NCBI GenBank assembly: GCA_027625915.1
Contig: JANTQA010000026.1
Coordinates: 2,170,001-2,234,000 of the forward strand
Direction: 5' to 3'
DNA: 64,000 bases
Source of the DNA: Anaeramoeba flamelloides
Lineage: Eukaryota > Metamonada > Anaeramoebidae
Below are positions 57,832 through 64,000 of the stretch, in pieces. Numbering within the stretch: the first letter of the stretch is position 1; each line of letters starts with the position of its first letter. The position numbers and the translations under genes are program-made. Under the pieces are notes generated by a model. The model saw only the letters and a list, made by a program, of their open reading frames with translations, was not told where the DNA came from and did no database searches.

Positions 57832-60800
57832 GTTTAGGTTTTGTTAAAATGTTTTGATCTACTTTAGAAGTAAAAGTTTATTCGGCAAATTTGGTTGATT
57901 CAAAAACAATTAAAAAATGGATTTCTTCTGTTTTTCTTTTGATTTGTTTGTTAAATTACACCAACTTCAGTGGGGTCTATTGAAAATAAAATTTAAGAGA
58001 AACACCACGAATAAAGAGATCCATTTTATGATAGGAGAATAAAAATTACGTAATTAATACTTGACTTGATATTTTTTTCATTTTAAGGTAGCTTATTCCT
58101 TTCCAATTAGACTTGACTCAACTATAAACTCTGATTTGTGAATCTAAAATCTGTGTAGTATAAATGAATACGGGTATTTTTATTATGATGGAATCTGAAA
58201 AGAAATAAAACATTCTTTGTATTTAAAATGTTTGAGTGATTAATGTTGCTAAAACAAGATTAAAAATTAACTAATTCACCCTTCTTCTGGTCCACTTTAA
58301 ATCAGAATATATATTTTCAACTTAAATACTGAATCAATGACAATAAAAAATCACAATTTTGATTAATAATTTAAAATATAAATTTATTTTTTTAAAAATA
58401 TAACAATAATATAATGCTTATGTAATTTTTTTTTTTACAAATTGTGAAGAAATTAAATCACATTTTAAATAGTTACTCTAAATTATGAAAGAAAAAATAG
58501 TATAAGTTTTAGTATTTGGGGGTTTATAATATTTTATTTTTATTATTTAATAGATCTGATACTTCTCTTCTCCATATTCATTTGTTTTTTAGTGTAAAAG
58601 AAGAGTTTTTGTTAATAAGAAAAAAAGATTTTCAATAATAGAATTTTTTTTATTTTCTGTATAATTAGAAAAATTTAATTCATGGACCCTTTTAATAATT
58701 ATTTAAATAGCCCTTTGATTTAAACTAAATTTTGAAAAAGATCTAAGAATATTTTTTTTAAATTTCAAATTTTTTAAAATATCCAATTTTTTTTTTATTC
58801 AAGTATTAGATAAAGTTACTTAAATAAAACTAATTATTATTCTACATGTGAAGAAATTAATTTTTAGTTTTTTTTTTTTTTTTTGATAAAATTGTATTTT
58901 TTATTTAACTGATGAATATTTTATGGTACCCCCCACCCGTAGAAAATGGACAATATATTTGATATTTTAACTGACAACAAATTTCTATTTAATAAACCAT
59001 TGATAATGTTGGTCTTTCTTTGAATTTGAATAAAATATTTATCTTTTTTTGTTATCCTTTCTACCCAAAAGCACACTTTACCCCTTTGAAATGCAATACA
59101 AAGTCATTACATAAATCAAATATATTGACACGTTTCTCAACATTTGGTGTTATCATAAAAGTATCCCCTTTAATAAAAAAAAAAAAAAATACAATTTTAT
59201 TTAAAAACCATAAAAAATTAAGAAATAATTTTTACACAGAATAAGTATAAATAGAAATGTTATCAATTAACGGGTTTTTACTATTTTATGAATAAACAAA
59301 GATTTCCATATATTTTAAAAGATTTTGAAATAGTAAATATAATATCTGATTATTTTAATTGAATAAGAATAATAATTCGAATCTAAAAGTCATTTTGTAA
59401 ATACAAATATTTCAATTTTTACGAAAAAAAAATCATTTTTTGAAATAAATTATTGGTATTATGCAAATTTTTTATTATTTATAACCCCTTTGAGCTCAAA
59501 AATCAAAAACGGATATTTCGTTTACTATTATCAAAATTTGGATAAATACATCTAACACTTTCTTTATATCTAAAATTGTAAATAATCTATTTTATACAAA
59601 GTTCATATTTAGGCTTGAAAGAAAAGTTATTTAAATTATTTTTAAATTTTACAATTGAAAAAACAGTTTCTAAAATTGAAATAGAACATATTTTACATTA
59701 ATTCAATCTAATATTTAAATCAATATTTGTAAAATATATTTACCTTAAAATACTATTATACATTCTTTTAGCTGTGAATGGATTTTTTTTTTGAATATAA
59801 ATCTACAAATACAACCATGCATTAAATTTTCACAATTTTTTTAAAAAAATTAATCTAAAGATAAAAGCCAAAAATTTAGTTTTTTAATATTAAATAAAAT
59901 GTATATAGAGTACCCAACAATCTCTATTTTCCAATCATGGTTTCTTGATTGAGTCAATAGTAATCAACATAAAAAATCTAAGATTAAATAAATTTGTTTC
60001 CTTACTATGGAAAGAGTTCTTTTTTATGATTATTATATTATTTCATGAAAAATATTTTCTTAATAATCAGAGGAAATTATAGATATTTTTTAAAATCTTG
60101 ATATTTTAAAGTTATTAAATTACATTACAAGGCAAATTAAAAAAAGATATTGTTCAATTTTAACTTTTGAAACTTGGTTGTAAAAAAAAATTGTCATGAA
60201 ATGTGGATTAATATTGTTGAATTTTTTTATTAACAAGGATCAATTTAGAAATTAATGGGATCAACTTTTATGCTTATTTTACAAATCCGAATTTTTGAGA
60301 CGTTATAACCATTGGATAATAAATTCGATTTCCATTCAATAACAATATATTTTCAGATTCTTCTTATATAGAGCAGATACAATTCTCTTTAATGATAATT
60401 TTTGATTGTACCCTTTCCTAGAAATAAATATTACTTTCCTTTTTCAAAGCTGATGAAAGTGAATTTGCCTACTTTTGTTATACTTGATTATTGTGATTTC
60501 TTCTAATCAAAAAAGTCAACAGTAAATGGGGATTTATTATTTCTCAATAGTAAAAACAAAAAAATTCAACAAAAAACGGTTATTTTATTTGAGTGAAAAT
60601 TTTTCACACACCAAAAACATACTGCCTTGGTAGTTAACCAATATTTTTCAAAATAAGATTTCGATAAAGAATAAAATATTGGCTATTATTGATTTTTGGA
60701 AGATTAATTGTCAAAAAAAGATATGGATCCTTGAGATTTATTAACAGGTAGTGTTCTTTTTCGCCAAGTGTAGGATGTTTCTCTCAGGAATATATCATAT

Positions 60801-60906
60801 CTCTAAAAGTGACAAAACTGTGAATGCAAACACAATTCAAATTTGAAAGTTATTTTTCTTATTTTTTTTTCGACTTGTTTTTTTTAAATTTTACTTATTC
60901 TTTTTA
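57832..60906. other. AT-rich intergenic region, nothing recognised
   Basis: Very AT-rich sequence between two divergent genes. Only short low-complexity open frames are seen (for example 59020-59244). I see no inverted-end element in it. Confidence 0.55.
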
Positions 60907-61310
60907 ATGAACATTCTTCTTGGTTGTACACCAGCAATAAAAAATGGAAAACATTTTAATAAAGCAATAAACAAATTAATGGGTAAACAATAACAAAAAC
61001 AATAAGAAAATTGAACTCGTTTCTGACTATTAAATTAATTTATCAACACTACTTCCCCTTTTTCTTTCTCTTTCTTTTACTATTGTGAACAGGCGATTGC
61101 ATTTGGTCAACAAAAGATTATTTTTCTTTTTTTATTGGCCTTTCATCAATATTGTGTTGGTTAACAGCACAAGCACCACAAGTTTTACTAAATTACAAAA
61201 ACAAATCTTCCTCTTCTCTTTCACTTGCTTTACCTGTCTTTTGGTTTGTTAGTGATACAATTGATTCAGTAGGGTGTTTTTTGGCGAATCAATTAGCACC
61301 ACAAGTTTGA
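60907..61310 (+). CDS. PQ-loop membrane transporter (SLC66/Ypq type), first two exons
   Basis: SLC66/Ypq proteins are seven-helix lysosomal or vacuolar amino-acid exporters with two PQ-loops. Exon 1 is 60907-60982 (starts MNILLGCTPAIKNGKHF, phase 1, donor GTAAAC). A 110-bp intron ends in a pyrimidine-rich tract and CAG. Exon 2 is 61093-61304. Joined, they give 96 residues with DCIWSTKDYFSFFIGLSSIL, then CWLTAQAPQVLLNYKNKSS, SLSLALPVFWFVSDTIDSVG and CFLANQLAPQ, matching the first PQ-loop repeat and the following helix. Exon 2 may end at a GTTTGA donor (61305), the same donor as RAD51 intron 1; if not spliced there, a TGA follows one codon later. The second PQ-loop half was not found before the window end, so the gene either continues past a long intron or is broken. 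Confidence 0.75.
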
Positions 61311-64000
61311 TTCTTTTTTTTTTTCTCTGTTTCTTTGGTGTATGAATATTTTATTTCTTTAACAAATCTTTTTTGAATTTACTCTGAGCTATTGAATTAC
61401 AAAGGAATTGTTTTAATGAGTTTAATTATTCTAATTCAGTTCTGAATTGTTTCGTCCAAAGAATAACAACTACAAATCGTTATTATCAATTTTCTTTCCA
61501 CACAGCAACACAACAATTTTTAGACTTTCACCAAAATTCTCATTTCGTTTTCTTATTTTTGATCAGTCAGAACAACGGCTTTGGTAGTTCTAGAATTCTC
61601 AGTCAAAGTGTTAAAATACCATCTTTGAAATTCTTTATTCAAATAATTTCAGAATTTTTTAAAAAATAAAGTATCTTTGAAATGTGCTCGTGGAGTGACA
61701 GTAAGAAATAATTGAAAGTTATCAAGTTGAAAGATCACAAACAAAATACGGGGTTGAATGAGAAATCAAGAATTTGAACACACAACAAAAATTAATTCCT
61801 GAAAAGCATAAAAAATCTTTTAGAAATGAGCAACTAATGTTTTCTTTTTGTTGGTTTTGATCAAAAAAATCAAGAAGAATTAAAAGCAATCAAAAAAGAA
61901 TTTAATCATTTGTTAAATTACAAGCGCAGAATCATCATAGTGGATTTTCTTAATACAAGAGGAGTAATTTACTCTCCAAACAAGATAGAGTGAAAGTATA
62001 CTTCTTTTTATTTCAAACATTGAAAGGAAAATAACACCAAGATTCAAATGATGTTAAGAATGAAAATGTAAGTTGAAATAAAAACAATTAACAGAAATAT
62101 TTAGTAAAGATTCAAATGATTTTAAATTAACTATCAAATCTAAGATCAGTAAATTCCAAAAACACAATAAATTACATTTTTCTTGATCAATTGAAAGTTT
62201 AAGTAAAAATTGGAAAATACTGATAAATTTCAAAAAATTTTTAGTTCAATTTCCATTTTTATAAATCTTCTAACTGTTTCTTCACAAACATTCCCCGACA
62301 AAGAATATTTCGAAGAACAACTAATTTTACAGAGTTTCTTAACACTTGACTTCATAAAATGCTTTATTCAAAGCTGAGAATAAAAATTTCAAAAAGGAGA
62401 ATCAAGCAAAAATTTCCAAACATAAATTGCTATTTATCAGTATATTTCCATTTAAAGATAAAGATATAAATTATCGAGTAACTTTTCTTATTGGGATATT
62501 GTTTAAATATTCTGAATCTATCAATTTGAACTCTTTGTTAAAGGTAGAAATCAAAAAAACTCCCAAATCTTCAAAAAAATCTAATTTATTGTAATTATTC
62601 CTTCGATAAATTATAAATTGATTAAAAAACATCCATTATGAATTATGTTTTTACCATTCACAAAATAAGAGTTTTATTTTCTTTCGATCTTTCTTTTTAA
62701 TAATTTTTTTCCAAAATTTTGCATTTTAATTGGGTGACTTTGATAGAAAATTTTGTTACCAAATATTTTCACTTAATTTAATGGAAATCCAAAATAAAAA
62801 AACATCTTTCTCAAATTTAAATTAAAAATAAATTCAAATATGTCAAATTTATAAAAATAATTCTGATCTTACAGAGTGACAAAAAAACGTATGCTTCTGT
62901 AGGTTTAAATTCAAGGAATTTGTCAGTAAAATAAAATGAAATTTATATACCAAAATAATAAAAAGAAAAAGATTTTCCCAGGAAATTACTGTTCAATATC
63001 AGCCTGCAATTTGAATTCTTTTTGATATGAAAATAAAAGGAAAGTAAGATGGACTTGAATGGAAACTACATTGATTTAAATTAATAATCATTTTAAAATC
63101 ATTTCAATATCACATTCAAAATTTCAAAAATAAAAATAAAAGAAAATAGTATAAAATATTGAAACATTAAAGTATAACCCTACTATTTATTTTTTTTCAA
63201 ACATAAACTTTTTCTTTGTGAAAATTTAGATAAATAATTTTTGGTAACTACAGATAAGAAAGAGATTAACTCTCTTAAAAGTTTAACATAGTATTGTAGT
63301 TGCTGTGGAAAAGATTTTGAGAATTCCTTGTATTATTAGGCAAAGTTTGAAAATTTTCTGATCTTCTTATTTCCATTTCTAACAAAGTAAAATAAAAAGT
63401 ATTTTACGAAAAAAAATTGTCATACAAATATGATATTTAAAGTCATTTAACAGTACTTTAAAAAAATTATTTACAACCTTGTTTAATTGATAACACTGAG
63501 ATAAGGGAATGTCTCAATTTCAAACCAATTGAACACATATTTTGTTCAAAGGAACCAAAATACTTGTTCAATAAAAACTAAAAAAAAAGTACTTGATAAT
63601 TTGGGGAATGTTTGGAAAAGTAATAAATTCCATTTCTTTATTAAAAAGAATGTCTAAAATACAAAAATTGTTTTCTAATTTCTTAATTTATTTTTTTATC
63701 TTCTTTTAAAATCTTTTATTAATGGTTTCTCTCTTTTTTTCGAAGAAAAAATAGAAAAAATTTTTTTAAAAAAATGATATTTCTTTTTTTCGAAAAAAAA
63801 AAAAAATAAAAACATTTTTTTCTACTCTGTCAAGTCAAGCAAAACAAATTTTAGATGAATATTCAAAATTATTCATTGTTAAGATAACCAGGTGCACGTA
63901 GATTTTTAAGATTGATAGTTTTTGAGAATTGGCTGACAAATGGGAAATACAAGAAAAAAGATAGAGACTCATTGAAAGGATGGACGATCTAGTTTGTCTC
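61311..64000. other. AT-rich sequence after the PQ-loop exons
   Basis: No further PQ-loop exon was recognised here. It is AT-rich with short frames only. A stretch at about 63820-63900 on plus reads TLSSQAKQILDEYSKLFIV, faintly like the start of ribosomal protein uL10/P0, but it is not continued in frame. Confidence 0.5.

Noticed and set aside
63820-63900. LDEYSKLFIV, resembling the start of ribosomal protein uL10/P0
   Set aside because: Only about ten residues match, there is no upstream start in frame, and the continuation breaks from the family at once. It is probably coincidence.
1-64000. tRNA, rRNA, CRISPR, LTR or virus-like elements, and LINE or transposase genes
   Set aside because: A reading of both strands showed no tRNA A/B-box cloverleaf, no rRNA-like sequence, no spaced direct-repeat array, and no reverse transcriptase, integrase, capsid or transposase motif. 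A profile search would be needed to exclude small remnants.

Overview
The window looks like nuclear DNA of an AT-rich, intron-bearing amoeboid protist. By eye about three quarters or more of the bases are A or T. Genes have short GT-AG introns, mostly ending in TAG. Several proteins carry long Asn-, Glu- or Lys-rich tracts, and the standard stop codons are used. The mix of Ras signalling, RhoGAP, tandem CH-domain proteins and a huge Cys-rich multi-membrane surface protein fits an amoeba or an Anaeramoeba-like protist. That placement is an inference; no marker gene here settles it.

Eight genes can be supported. From left to right they are: SDA1 ribosome-biogenesis factor (1-3843, minus, cut by the window start, with a 2.4 kb intron); a 1188-residue protein with two possible RA/ubiquitin-like folds, a PH-like fold and two CH domains (7881-11447, plus); RAD51 (16020-17336, minus, three exons); a six-exon, 15.4 kb gene (21828-37263, plus) for a 1657-residue surface protein joining a bacterial-type SBBP/DUF7948 region to Cys-rich modules and about nine membrane segments; a RhoGAP protein with two repeat arrays (40094-42385, plus); a Ras-type GTPase (49680-50426, plus, two exons); a nucleostemin/GNL3-type GTPase (56110-57831, minus); and the first two exons of a PQ-loop membrane protein (60907-61310, plus), found by reading across a 110-base intron. 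Two weaker candidates lie at 7206-7787 and 11474-11794, both minus.

The genes are separated by long AT-rich stretches filled with non-autonomous DNA elements. The main ones are: a 217-219 bp MITE family in three copies; a 2.16 kb TIR element with 11-bp flanking repeats that contains two 430-bp foldback elements; a 1.2 kb element with 150-bp inverted arms and a second partial copy 11 kb away; a 1.8 kb inverted-arm element with a smaller element nested in it; and clusters of modular hairpins. The same kinds of element have inserted into introns 1, 2 and 3 of the giant surface-protein gene and enlarged them. No transposase gene, virus-like element, tRNA, rRNA or CRISPR array was seen.

Functionally, the Ras GTPase, the RhoGAP protein and the CH-domain protein belong to actin and small-GTPase signalling. 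SDA1 and the nucleostemin-like GTPase both serve 60S ribosome assembly. RAD51 serves recombination. There is no operon logic; the genes are independently oriented.
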